Below, in pieces: positions 46,397 through 55,129 of a stretch of DNA of 64,000 bases. Position 1 is the stretch's first letter, and every line of letters begins with the position of its first letter. Source of the DNA: Mycobacterium sp. HUMS_12744610 (GTDB lineage Bacteria > Actinomycetota > Actinomycetes > Mycobacteriales > Mycobacteriaceae); NCBI RefSeq assembly GCF_041206865.1, contig NZ_JBGEDP010000001.1, positions 2,976,001 to 3,040,000 on the forward strand, in the 5' to 3' direction. The notes beneath the pieces are model-generated. The model searched no databases. It worked only from the letters and a program-made list of their open reading frames with translations, and had not been told where the DNA came from. Made by a program: the position numbers and the translations under genes.

Positions 46397-47683
46397 CTAA
46401 TGCGCCACAGACGGTGTCGCCGCCCCGTCGGTGTGGTAGTCGACCTGCCAGTGCTTGATGCCGTTGAGCCAGCCCGACCGCAGCCGCTCAGGCTGGCCGA
46501 TCGACTCCAGGTTCGGGATGCCGTCGGCGATCGCGTTGAACATCAGGTCGATGGTCATGCGCGCCAGGTTCGCCCCGATGCAGTAATGGGCGCCGGTGCC
46601 ACCGAAACCCACGTGCGGGTTGGGATCGCGCAGGATGTTGAAGGTGAACGGGTCCTCGAAGACGTCCTCGTCGAAATTGGCCGAGCGGTAGACCATCACC
46701 ACCCGCTGGCCTTTCTTGATCTGAACGCCGGACAGCTCGTAGTCCTCGAGGGCAGTGCGCTGGAACGATGTGACCGGGGTGGCCCACCGAACGATCTCGT
46801 CGGCTGCGGTGGCCGGACGCTCGCGCTTGTACAGCTCCCACTGGTCGGGAAAATCGGTGAAGGCCATCATGCCCTGGGTGATGGAGTTGCGGGTGGTCTC
46901 GTTTCCGGCGACCGCGAGCAGGATGACGAAGAAGCCGAACTCGTCGTCGGAGAGCTTGTGGCCGTCGATGTCGGCCTGGACCAGCTTGGTGACGAGGTCC
47001 TCGCCGGGGTTCTTCGCCCGGTCGGCGGCCATCTGCATGCCGTACATGATGAGCTCGACGGACGCGGTGATGGCGTCGTTGTTGGCGAACTCGGGGTCCT
47101 GGTCGCCGACCATCTCGTTGGACCAGTGGAAGAGCTTTTTGCGTTCTTCCTGTGGCACGCCCATCAGCCCGGCGATGGCCTGCAACGGCAGCTCGCACGA
47201 GACCTGTTCGACGAAGTCACCGCGACCCTGGGCTGCCGCTTCCTCGACGATGCGCCGGGCGCGCTCGGCGAGGTCGCCACGCAGGCGCTCGATGGCCCGC
47301 GGGGTGAAGGCCCGCGAGATGATCTTGCGCAGCCGGGTGTGCTGCGGCGCGTCCATGTTGAGCAGGACGAACTTGCCGCGTTCGACCTGCTCGTCGACCG
47401 TGCCGTCCTTGTAGCGCGGCAGGGCCGTCTTCTGCAGGCTGGAGAAGACGTCGCTGCGCAGCGAGATCTCCTTGACGTCCTTGTGTTTGGAGACCACCCA
47501 GAAGCCGCCGTCGTCGAAACCGCCCGCACCGATGGGCTGCTCGTTCCACCAGATCGGCGCGGTCCGCCGCAACTCGGCGAGCTCTTCCACCGGCAGCCGT
47601 TTCGCGTGGATGTCGGGATCGGTGAAGTCGAAGCCGGGTGGCAGGTTGGGGACCGGGGTGGCGGCTGGCTCGGCGGTTGGCAT
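46397..47683 (-). CDS. Cytochrome P450, CYP125-like
   Basis: A 428-residue P450. The oxygen-binding motif is AGNETT (259-264) and the heme cysteine is Cys368 in GFGGTGAHYCIGANLAR. From memory it tracks M. tuberculosis CYP125A1 closely from LPPGFDFTDPDI to LRSGWLNGIKHWQVDY; CYP125 oxidises the cholesterol side chain at C26/27. This copy is not at the usual cholesterol locus, so it is probably a paralogue. CGAGGAG supports ATG 47683. No KstR motif is visible upstream. Confidence 0.85.
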   Translation of the reverse strand: MPTAEPAATPVPNLPPGFDFTDPDIHAKRLPVEELAELRRTAPIWWNEQPIGAGGFDDGGFWVVSKHKDVKEISLRSDVFSSLQKTALPRYKDGTVDEQVERGKFVLLNMDAPQHTRLRKIISRAFTPRAIERLRGDLAERARRIVEEAAAQGRGDFVEQVSCELPLQAIAGLMGVPQEERKKLFHWSNEMVGDQDPEFANNDAITASVELIMYGMQMAADRAKNPGEDLVTKLVQADIDGHKLSDDEFGFFVILLAVAGNETTRNSITQGMMAFTDFPDQWELYKRERPATAADEIVRWATPVTSFQRTALEDYELSGVQIKKGQRVVMVYRSANFDEDVFEDPFTFNILRDPNPHVGFGGTGAHYCIGANLARMTIDLMFNAIADGIPNLESIGQPERLRSGWLNGIKHWQVDYHTDGAATPSVAH

Positions 47684-47975
47684 GGGCCCACTCCTCGAAA
47701 CGAAGTCGTCTAGTCGTCCTTCAGTGCAAATAAACCATTGCCACCCCCCGTTGTGAAGCATCATCGCGATATCTCCGAGAAGAACTGCAACATGTTCACC
47801 GGCCCGGAATCGTGGGTGGGCGGCGTCTTGGTCCACACCCGCGGCGGTCGTCCGGCGGCGGCGCCGAACCCGAAACGCCTTGAGACCCGCGGCCCAATGG
47901 ATATGCTTTGTGCAGGTCACCGGCGGATCGCCGGGAGCGGGTGGCACGAAGGCTTACAGAAGCTGAGGGTGGAGC

Positions 47976-48380
47976 ATGATTCGCGAACTACTCACCGTCG
48001 TTGTGGTCGCCGGCGGCGCGGTCGGTCTGGCGCCGTGCGCGGCCGCCGACCAGCATTACGACGGCGACGTGCCGGGGATGAACTACGACGCCTCCCTCGG
48101 CGCGCCCTGCGACAACTACGAGCGCTTCATCTTCGGGCGCGGCCCCAGCGGGCAGGCCGAGGCGTGCCATTTCCCTCCGCCCAACCAGTTCCCGGCCGCG
48201 ACCACCGGCTACTGGGTGATGTCCTACCCGCTGTACGGAGTTCAGCAGGCCGGGGCCAAGTGCCCGGGCCCGCAGTCGGCGGCACAGTCGCAGGCGGGGC
48301 TTCCCATGCTGTGTCTGGGTGCGCAGGGATGGCAGGAAGGATGGTTCACCGGGGCAGGGTTCTTCCCGCCCGAACCGTGA
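47976..48380 (+). CDS. Secreted protein of unknown function (Rv1891-like)
   Basis: A 134-residue protein with a signal peptide (MIRELLTVVVVAGGAVGLAP to CAAADQ) and a Gly/Pro-rich mature part with four spaced cysteines (GAPCDNY, AEACHFPP, GAKCPG, PMLCLGAQG), likely two disulfides. Position matches Rv1891. Function unknown. The 292 bases upstream are the divergent promoter region with the P450 gene. Confidence 0.82.
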   Translation: MIRELLTVVVVAGGAVGLAPCAAADQHYDGDVPGMNYDASLGAPCDNYERFIFGRGPSGQAEACHFPPPNQFPAATTGYWVMSYPLYGVQQAGAKCPGPQSAAQSQAGLPMLCLGAQGWQEGWFTGAGFFPPEP

Positions 48381-48388
48381 CCGGCTGA

Positions 48389-48640
48389 CCCACGGACCGC
48401 GGGCCCGCCGAACCGCCGATCCCGCGCTGGGTGCGCGTCGTCCTGGCCTCCGATCGGGCGGGCTCGGCCGGGTACGTCTGAACCGGCTCCTTCTTCGCAC
48501 CCGCGCCCGCCCCGGGCTCCCCGTGGCCCGCGGTCACCGCCGCACCCGGGCTGGCGCGGATCCTGCGATCCGGCGCCGAGATCCCCGAAAAGTACTGGCG
48601 CACTTTGGTGAACTACTTCAGACCTGCCCGCCGCGTCTAG
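48389..48640 (+). pseudogene. Remnant of a secreted/membrane protein with an internal stop
   Basis: One frame reads coding-like sequence (EPPIPRWVRVVLASDRAGSA), stops at TGA 48479-48481 and then continues TGSFFAPAPAPGSPW and SGAEIPEKYWRTLVNYF to TAG at 48638. No start codon is clear. It may be the decayed counterpart of a small gene after Rv1891. Confidence 0.35.
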
Positions 48641-48677
48641 AGTCTTAACAAAGTCCGGCAACCATGAGGAGACTCCG

Positions 48678-48902
48678 ATGGGCTTCAACCCCAAAGACGC
48701 CGTCGACGCGGCCAGGGACATCGCGACCAACGCGGTCGAGAAGGCGTCCGACATCGTCGAACACGCCAGCGACATCATCCGGGGCGACATCTCCGGCGGC
48801 GCCAGCGGCATCGTCCAGAACTCCATCGACATCGGCACGTACGCGGTCGACAGGACCAGGGAAATGTTCACCGGCAGCGACGACGACGACGAGGACGACT
48901 AG
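48678..48902 (+). CDS. Small mycobacterial protein (Rv1893-like)
   Basis: A 74-residue helical protein MGFNPKDAVDAARDIATNAV with two similar amphipathic stretches (DIVEHASDIIRGDISGGAS and DIGTYAVDRTREMF) and an acidic tail. It resembles LEA-like or coiled stress proteins, but no function is known. GAGGAG precedes the start; an inverted-repeat terminator follows. Confidence 0.8.
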   Translation: MGFNPKDAVDAARDIATNAVEKASDIVEHASDIIRGDISGGASGIVQNSIDIGTYAVDRTREMFTGSDDDDEDD

Positions 48903-48937
48903 CCCGTCATCGAACCCTTGCCACGCCCCCGTCGACC

Positions 48938-48981
48938 AACGTGGTTGGTATGCACCAAGATTCGCGCATACCCACCACGTT
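48938..48981. terminator. 16-bp inverted repeat between convergent genes
   Basis: AACGTGGTTGGTATGC and GCATACCCACCACGTT pair with one mismatch around a 12-base loop. It sits between the converging Rv1893-like and nitronate monooxygenase genes. Confidence 0.75.
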
Positions 48982-48990
48982 CGGCGCGCC

Positions 48991-50121
48991 TCAGACGGCG
49001 GCCGCCTCGTTGAGCTCGTCGAGCCGGTTGGTCGCCTCGAGGTACTCCTGCACCCACCGCTCGATGACGGTCGCGGTCTTCTCCACCTTGGTGAACTGAC
49101 CGACGACCTGGCCGACCGGGTTGAACGCGACGTCCACGCTCTCGTTCGGGTACCTGTTCGTGGCCCGCACCGCCATGCCGGAGACCATGTACTGCAGCGG
49201 CATGCCGAGCGGCTTCGGGTTGTCCGGCGCCTCCCACGCCTCGGTCCAGTCGTTGCGCAGCATGCGGGCCGGTTTGCCGGTGAACGACCTGCTGCGCACG
49301 GTGTCGCGGCTGCCCGCCTTGACGTATGCCGCCTGCTGGACGGGCGTGTTCGAGGACTCCTCGACCATCAGCCACTGCGAGCCGGTCCACGCGCCCTGCG
49401 CGCCGAGCGCCAAAGCCGCCGCGATCTGCTGGCCGCTGCCGATGCCGCCGGCCGCCAGCACCGGCACGGGTGCGACCTCCTTGACCACCTGCGGCCACAG
49501 CACGATCGAACCCACCTCACCGCAGTGCCCGCCGGCCTCGCCGCCCTGGGCGATGATGATGTCGACGCCCGCGTCGGCGTGCTTGCGGGCCTGCGAGGGC
49601 GAGCCGCACAACGCCGCCACCTTGAGTCCCGCGTCGTGGATGTGCTTGATCATGTCGGCCGGGGGAGTGCCGAGCGCGTTGGCGATCATCTTCACCTTCG
49701 GGTGCTTGAGCGCCACCTCGACCTGCGGCGTGGCGGTCGCCTCGGTCCACCCGAGCAGCTGCAGGCTGTCGCCGTCGCTGTCCTCGATCGGCACGCCGTG
49801 GTCGGCGAGGATCTTCTTGCCGAAGTCCAGGTGCTCCTGGGGCACCATCTTGCGCAGCGTCTCGGCCAGTTCCTCGGCGGACAGATGCGAGTCCATGCCC
49901 TCGTACTTGTTCGGGATCACGATGTCGACGCCGTAGGGGTGGTCGCCGATGTTCTCGTCAATCCAGTTGAGCTCGATCTCGAGCTGCTCGGGTGTGAAGC
50001 CGACGGCGCCCAGCACGCCGAAACCGCCGGCCTTGCCGACGGCGACCACCACGTCGCGGCAGTGGGTGAACGCGAAGATCGGAAACTCGATACCGAGTTC
50101 GTCGCAGATGGCGGTGTGCAT
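48991..50121 (-). CDS. Nitronate monooxygenase (Rv1894c-like)
   Basis: A 376-residue FMN TIM-barrel enzyme of the 2-nitropropane dioxygenase family. Marks are GVLGAVGFTPEQLE, the phosphate-binding ALCGSPSQARKHADAGVD, the catalytic His in AQGGEAGGHCGEV and VLAAGGIGSGQQ. It oxidises nitronates or related alpha-carbon acids. GAGGAG supports ATG 50121. A perfect KstR-type operator lies 28 bases upstream; I recall Rv1894c as a KstR-regulon member. Confidence 0.93.
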   Translation of the reverse strand: MHTAICDELGIEFPIFAFTHCRDVVVAVGKAGGFGVLGAVGFTPEQLEIELNWIDENIGDHPYGVDIVIPNKYEGMDSHLSAEELAETLRKMVPQEHLDFGKKILADHGVPIEDSDGDSLQLLGWTEATATPQVEVALKHPKVKMIANALGTPPADMIKHIHDAGLKVAALCGSPSQARKHADAGVDIIIAQGGEAGGHCGEVGSIVLWPQVVKEVAPVPVLAAGGIGSGQQIAAALALGAQGAWTGSQWLMVEESSNTPVQQAAYVKAGSRDTVRSRSFTGKPARMLRNDWTEAWEAPDNPKPLGMPLQYMVSGMAVRATNRYPNESVDVAFNPVGQVVGQFTKVEKTATVIERWVQEYLEATNRLDELNEAAAV

Positions 50122-50148
50122 ACAAACTCCTCGGACGCCGGGCGAAAT

Positions 50149-50162
50149 TGAAACGTGTTCTA
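50149..50162. promoter_or_regulatory. KstR-type operator of the nitronate monooxygenase gene
   Basis: TGAAACGTGTTCTA fits TnnAACnnGTTnnA at every fixed position. It lies 28 bases before the start codon and next to TTTAGTAC, a possible promoter element. Confidence 0.8.
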
Positions 50163-50335
50163 CTTTAGTACGGTCGCCGCCGACGGGGCCAGCCAGGTCC
50201 GGCGCGTGGCAACTACGACCGATCATGGCCGGACCCTCACCGCAGCGAAGCGCGCGCCGGCCTGCGGGGCATCGGGTGCGCGTTACTGACGTGGTGTCAG
50301 CAACGCGCGGTTATGCGCCTACCATTTACCGGGGA

Positions 50336-50349
50336 CGGTAGACCTACCG
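50336..50349. promoter_or_regulatory. Palindrome before the PE_PGRS gene
   Basis: CGGTAG-AC-CTACCG lies 13 bases before the ATG and just upstream of the GGAGGTG ribosome site. A second inverted repeat, CTGAC-GTGGT-GTCAG, lies at about 50287-50301. They may be operators or leader hairpins; no known regulator fits. Confidence 0.4.
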
Positions 50350-50361
50350 CCGGAGGTGTAG

Positions 50362-52020
50362 ATGTCTTTCGTAGTCGCAGCGCCGGACGTGTTGGCGTCG
50401 GCGGTGGCGGACGTGGCACAAATCGGTTCTGTGCTCAACGCAGCCAACGCGGCCGCCGCGGGCCCGACCGCCGTGATGGCGGCTCCCGCCGCCGACCAGG
50501 TGTCGGCTGCGGTCGCCTCGTTGTTCAATGGCCACGCGCAGGAATACCAGATGCTCGGCGCTGAGGCGGCCGAGGTCCACGCGCAGTTCGTGCAGGCGCT
50601 CAGCGGCGCCGGCAACGCCTATGCGGCCGCCGAGGCGGCCAATGCTGCGCCGCTGCAGAACCTCGGGCAGGAGATGTTGGGAGCGATCAACGCACCCACC
50701 CAGGCGCTGTTGCAGCGCCCGCTGATCGGCAACGGCACCAACGGGGTGGCAGGCGGAACATTGACTCAAGCCAACGGCGGTCCCGGCGGGCTCCTCTGGG
50801 GGAACGGAGGCAACGGCGCGACCGACCTGGCCGGTCAGGGCGGTGCCGGCGGGCCCGCAGGGCTGTTCGGCAGCGGTGGCTCCGGCGGCACGGGGACCCT
50901 TTTGGCCGGCGGCGCCGGCGGCAACGGCGGCTGGCTGTGGGGCAACGGCGGCGCCGGCGGGTCCGCCACCACCGCCGGCGCGATCGGCGGGACCGGCGGC
51001 AACGCGCTGTTGCTCGGCGCGGGTGGCCCCGGCGGAAGCGGCGGCGCCGCCGGAATCTCCGGGATCGGCGGGAACGGCGGCGCCGGCGGCCACGGCGGCT
51101 TCCTGGCGGGCATGGGCGGCACCGGCGGGACCGGCGGCGACACGACCACCGGAAGAGGCGGGACCGGTGGTGCCGGCGGCAACGGAATCGGCCTGTTCAC
51201 CGGCAATGGCGGCGCCGGAGGCGCGGGCGGCAACGCGACCGGCACCGGTGACGGCGGCATCGGGGGCGCGGGCGGTGACGGCGCGGCACGCCTGCCCTTC
51301 GGGATCGACTTCGCCAGCGGCGGCGCGGGCGGCGCCGGCGGAACCGCCACCACGGGGACGGGCGGTGCGGGCGGTGCCGGCGGCGCTGGTGCCGCCGCCG
51401 GTTTCGTCGGATTCGACCTCGTCCAGGGCGGCGCGGGCGGCGCGGGTGGCGCCGCGACCGGCACCGGCGGAACCGGCGGTGTCGGTGGCGCCGGTGGCAT
51501 GACCGGCGCCCCGGTCGTCGTCGGGGCGGGCTTCGCCCAGGGCGGCAACGGCGGGGTTGGCGGCGCGGCCGTCCTCGGCACCGGCGGACAGGGCGGCGAC
51601 GGCGGCATCGGCGCCACGCTCGCCGGCATCGCCGGCGGCGGCAACGGCGGCCAGGGCGGCGAAGGTCTCACCGGCGGCAACGCCGGCAACGGCGGCTTGG
51701 GCGCCGCGTTCGTCAGCGCTGTCGGCGGCGCGGGCGGACACGGCGGCGAGAGCCTCGGGACCGCCCCCGGCCAGGGCGGAAACGGCGGCGACGGCCTCGG
51801 GTTCTTCGCCGGGGGCGGCCACGGCGGTGACGCGGGCACCGGCGTTGGTACGGCTGACGGCGGCAACGGCGGCAACGCCGGAGTGTTCCAGAACGGGACC
51901 TACACCCCGTCGTTCTTCGGTATCGGCGGCGACGGCGGCAACGGCGTCAACGGGGGCGTGGGCGGCACCGGTGGGCTCTCCGGCTACATCGGCGCCAACG
52001 GAAACAACGGCACGTCGTAG
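50362..52020 (+). CDS. PE_PGRS family protein
   Basis: A 552-residue PE_PGRS protein. The PE domain (residues 1-95; MSFVVAAPDVLASAVADVAQ to AEAANAAPLQNLGQEM) is an ESX-5 type secretion handle with YAAAEAANA near residue 90. A RPLIGNGTNG linker leads to about 430 residues of Gly-Gly-X repeats rich in Gly, Ala and Asn. It is exported to the cell surface. It separates the Rv1894c- and Rv1895-like genes, which I recall as neighbours in M. tuberculosis. Confidence 0.95.
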   Translation: MSFVVAAPDVLASAVADVAQIGSVLNAANAAAAGPTAVMAAPAADQVSAAVASLFNGHAQEYQMLGAEAAEVHAQFVQALSGAGNAYAAAEAANAAPLQNLGQEMLGAINAPTQALLQRPLIGNGTNGVAGGTLTQANGGPGGLLWGNGGNGATDLAGQGGAGGPAGLFGSGGSGGTGTLLAGGAGGNGGWLWGNGGAGGSATTAGAIGGTGGNALLLGAGGPGGSGGAAGISGIGGNGGAGGHGGFLAGMGGTGGTGGDTTTGRGGTGGAGGNGIGLFTGNGGAGGAGGNATGTGDGGIGGAGGDGAARLPFGIDFASGGAGGAGGTATTGTGGAGGAGGAGAAAGFVGFDLVQGGAGGAGGAATGTGGTGGVGGAGGMTGAPVVVGAGFAQGGNGGVGGAAVLGTGGQGGDGGIGATLAGIAGGGNGGQGGEGLTGGNAGNGGLGAAFVSAVGGAGGHGGESLGTAPGQGGNGGDGLGFFAGGGHGGDAGTGVGTADGGNGGNAGVFQNGTYTPSFFGIGGDGGNGVNGGVGGTGGLSGYIGANGNNGTS

Positions 52021-52154
52021 CCGGATTCGCGGCCGGCGCCGCCGCGGCGCCGGCGCTCTTGATCCAGGGGTTGCCCGCGGGTAGCCTGGGTGCCAATTAC
52101 GACACTGGTAGTAGCGTAATTTTTTCTTCCCCGCTTACCGAGAGGATCGGCGCG

Positions 52155-54110
52155 ATGCGCAGCCCCTATGCCGGCCGGCCCTTCACCACCCCGACGCCCG
52201 AGATCGCCGCTGCGCTCGACGATGTCAGCGTTCCGACGCTGCTGCTGTCCGTCGTCCACATCACCGGCGACCCCCGGTTCATTCGCGACTTCAAGCCGAT
52301 GGGCAGCTTCCTCAACGAGATCCAGGGCTTCATGTCGGAGGAGGACAAGGCCCGGGCCCGCGCGGCGGCGCTGCCCGTGCTCACCGAGTACCGGGACCGC
52401 GGTTGTCCCGAGCCGCAACCGCTGAGTTCGGACCTGATCCAGGAGATGCTGGACTGGGCCGCCTGCGAGCATGTCACCGACGACTACCTGCCCCTGATCG
52501 CCGAGGAGATGGACCTCGACGGCGTCGACCCCCGCCGCCCGGCGGCCTTGCCGAGCGAACGCGCGGCAGAACTCCCCGTCCTCGTCGTCGGATGCGGCGA
52601 ATCCGGCATCCTGGCCGGCATCCGGCTCAAGCAGGCCGGCATCCCGTTCACGATCGTGGAGAAGAACGCTGGCCCCGGCGGAACATGGTGGGAGAACAGC
52701 TATCCCGGCGCCCGCGTCGACGTCGCCAACCACTTCTACTGCTACAGCTTCGAACCCAACAACGACTGGACGCATTTCTTCGCCGAGCAGGACGAGTTGC
52801 AGGACTATTTCGCCCGGGTGATGGACAAGCACGAACTGGGCGAGCGGGTGCGCTGGCAGACCGAGATGGTTGCCGCCGAATGGGACGACCACGACGGCGT
52901 GTGGGGCGTGACGCTGCGCTCGGCCGACGGCTGGACCGAGACAATGCGCGCGCGGGCCCTCATCACCGCGGTCGGCCAGCTGAACCGGCCTTTCATCCCC
53001 GACTTCGACGGCGCCGAGACCTTTGCCGGCCCGGCGTTTCACTCCTCGGCCTGGGATCATTCCGTCGATTTGACCGGCAAGCGGGTGGCGCTGATCGGAG
53101 CCGGCGCCAGCGGTTTTCAGATCGCGCCCGCGATCGCGGGCGACGTCGAGCACCTGACGGTCTTCCAGCGGACAGCGCAGTGGATGTTCCCCAACCCGAT
53201 GTATCACGACGCGGTCGGCGACGGGATGCGCTGGGCGATGCGCCACCTGCCGTACTACGGACGGTGGTACCGGTTTTTGGTGCTGTGGCCCGGCGCCGAC
53301 AAGGGGCTCGACGCGGCACGCTGCGACGCCGAGTACGCCGACCAGGGCGAGGCGGTCAGCGACATCAATGCCGCCGCCCGGATGATGTTCTCCCAGTGGA
53401 TCACCAGCCAGGTGGGCGAAGACGACGCGTTGCTGGCCAAGGTGCTGCCCGACTATCCGGCCTGCGGCAAGCGCACGCTGCAGGACAACGGCAGCTGGCT
53501 GCAAACCCTGCAACGGGACAACGTCGAACTGGTGCGCACCCCGATCCGGGCGATCACCCCGCGCGGCGTCGTCACCGAAGACGGCGTGACGCATGACCTC
53601 GACGTCATCCTCTATGCCACCGGGTTCCGGCACACCGACGTGCTGTGGCCGCTGAAGATCACCGGGCGCGACGGCACCGACCTGCACGAGATGTGGGGGA
53701 GCCGCCCGTACGCCTACCTGGGTATCACCGTTCCGAACTTCCCCAACCTGTTCATCATCTACGGGCCCGGCACCCACCTCGCCCACGGCGGCAGCCTCAT
53801 CTTCCAGTCCGAGCTGCAGATGCGTTACGTCAACCGGTGTCTCGAGCATCTGGTGGAGGCCGATCTGCATTCCCTGGAGCCGGCGGCCGAGGCGGCCACG
53901 GCCTGGCATCAGCGGACACAGGCCGAGATCAAGCGGATGGTGTGGTCGCACCCCGCCGTCAAGCACACCTACTTCAAAAATCCCGACGGCGAGATCCACA
54001 CCGTGAGCCCATGGCGCCTCCCCGAGTACTGGGCAGCGGTCCGCGAGCCCGACTGGTCCCAATTCATCCTGCGGACAAAGGAAGCGAGTACGCCGACATG
54101 CGGACGGTAG
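52155..54110 (+). CDS. Baeyer-Villiger-type flavin monooxygenase
   Basis: A 651-residue enzyme with FAD-binding GCGESG (146-151), NADPH-binding GAGASG (315-320) and the Baeyer-Villiger fingerprint FxGxxxHxxxW, seen as Phe290-Gly292-His296-Trp300. It should insert oxygen next to a ketone, using NADPH. The N-terminal 140 residues are a helical extension seen in many mycobacterial members. GAGGA supports ATG 52155. It overlaps the next gene by 13 bases. Confidence 0.9.
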   Translation: MRSPYAGRPFTTPTPEIAAALDDVSVPTLLLSVVHITGDPRFIRDFKPMGSFLNEIQGFMSEEDKARARAAALPVLTEYRDRGCPEPQPLSSDLIQEMLDWAACEHVTDDYLPLIAEEMDLDGVDPRRPAALPSERAAELPVLVVGCGESGILAGIRLKQAGIPFTIVEKNAGPGGTWWENSYPGARVDVANHFYCYSFEPNNDWTHFFAEQDELQDYFARVMDKHELGERVRWQTEMVAAEWDDHDGVWGVTLRSADGWTETMRARALITAVGQLNRPFIPDFDGAETFAGPAFHSSAWDHSVDLTGKRVALIGAGASGFQIAPAIAGDVEHLTVFQRTAQWMFPNPMYHDAVGDGMRWAMRHLPYYGRWYRFLVLWPGADKGLDAARCDAEYADQGEAVSDINAAARMMFSQWITSQVGEDDALLAKVLPDYPACGKRTLQDNGSWLQTLQRDNVELVRTPIRAITPRGVVTEDGVTHDLDVILYATGFRHTDVLWPLKITGRDGTDLHEMWGSRPYAYLGITVPNFPNLFIIYGPGTHLAHGGSLIFQSELQMRYVNRCLEHLVEADLHSLEPAAEAATAWHQRTQAEIKRMVWSHPAVKHTYFKNPDGEIHTVSPWRLPEYWAAVREPDWSQFILRTKEASTPTCGR

Positions 54111-55123
54111 TCATCGACGGACCCACCAGCATCCGGGTCGACACCCGCCCCGACCCGGCGCTTCCCGGCCCCGACGGAGCGATCGTCGAAGTCAGCGCGG
54201 CCGGCATCTGCGGTTCCGACCTGCACTTCTACGAGGCGGATTTCCCCCTGGCCGAACCGATCCCGCTCGGCCACGAAGCGGTGGGGACCGTCGTCGAGAT
54301 CGGGCCGGAGGTGCGCACGGTCAAGGTCGGCGACCAGGTGATGGTGTCGTCGGTGACCGGCTGCGGCAAGTGCCCCGGCTGCGCCACCCGGGATCCGGTG
54401 ATGTGCCACAACGGATTTCAGATCTTCGGCGGCGGCGTGCTCGCCGGTGCGCAAGCCGATCTGCTGGCCGTGCCCGCGGCCGACTTCCAGCTGCTGAAGA
54501 TCCCCGAGGCGCTCAGCACGGAGCAGGCGCTGCTGCTGACCGACAACCTCGCCACCGGCTGGGCGGCCGCGCAGCGGGCCGATATTCCGCTCGGCGGCAC
54601 CGTGGCGGTGATGGGCCTCGGCGCGGTCGGGCTGTGTGCGCTGCGCAGCGCGCTATTCCAAGGCGCCGCGGAGGTTTTCGCCGTCGACCGAGTCGATGGC
54701 CGCCTGGACCGTGCTGCGTCCTGGGGGGCGACACCGCTCAAGGCGCCAGCGGTCGAGGCGATCCTGGCCGCCACGGGCGGGCGCGGAGCCGACGCGGTGA
54801 TCGACGCAGTCGCCACCGATGCCTCGATGACCGACGCCCTCAATGCGGTCCGGCCCGGCGGCACCGTCTCGGTCGTCGGAGTACACGACCTGCAACCGTT
54901 CCCACTGAACGCGCTGGGCTGCCTGATCCGCAGCATCACGCTGCGCATGACGACGGCGCCGGTGCAGCGGACCTGGCCGGAATTGATTCCGCTGCTCGCC
55001 TCCGGCCGACTGGACGTGGACGGCATCTTCACGACGACCCTGCCGCTGGACGAGGCGGCCAAGGGTTATGCGACCGCGGCCGCCCGCAACGGCGACGACG
55101 TCAAGATCCTGCTGACACCCTAG
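54098..55123 (+). CDS. Zinc alcohol dehydrogenase (Rv1895-like)
   Basis: A 341-residue MDR dehydrogenase. Zinc-site residues are in GICGSDLHFYE and GHEAVG; the structural zinc lobe is GCGKCPGCATRDPVMC; the cofactor site is VMGLGAVGLCALR. Start ATG 54098 lies inside the monooxygenase gene, so the two are translationally coupled. A secondary alcohol oxidised to a ketone and then to an ester is a sensible joint pathway, but is inference. Confidence 0.9.
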   Translation: MRTVVIDGPTSIRVDTRPDPALPGPDGAIVEVSAAGICGSDLHFYEADFPLAEPIPLGHEAVGTVVEIGPEVRTVKVGDQVMVSSVTGCGKCPGCATRDPVMCHNGFQIFGGGVLAGAQADLLAVPAADFQLLKIPEALSTEQALLLTDNLATGWAAAQRADIPLGGTVAVMGLGAVGLCALRSALFQGAAEVFAVDRVDGRLDRAASWGATPLKAPAVEAILAATGGRGADAVIDAVATDASMTDALNAVRPGGTVSVVGVHDLQPFPLNALGCLIRSITLRMTTAPVQRTWPELIPLLASGRLDVDGIFTTTLPLDEAAKGYATAAARNGDDVKILLTP

Positions 55124-55129
55124 GAGTCC

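Noticed and set aside
47684..47975. KstR or KstR2 site before the CYP125-like gene
   Set aside because: I read both strands and found no TnnAACnnGTTnnA or AAGCAAG-type palindrome.
50760..51990. Repeats in the PE_PGRS gene as a mobile or CRISPR repeat
   Set aside because: They are codon-level Gly-Gly-X repeats in a coding frame.
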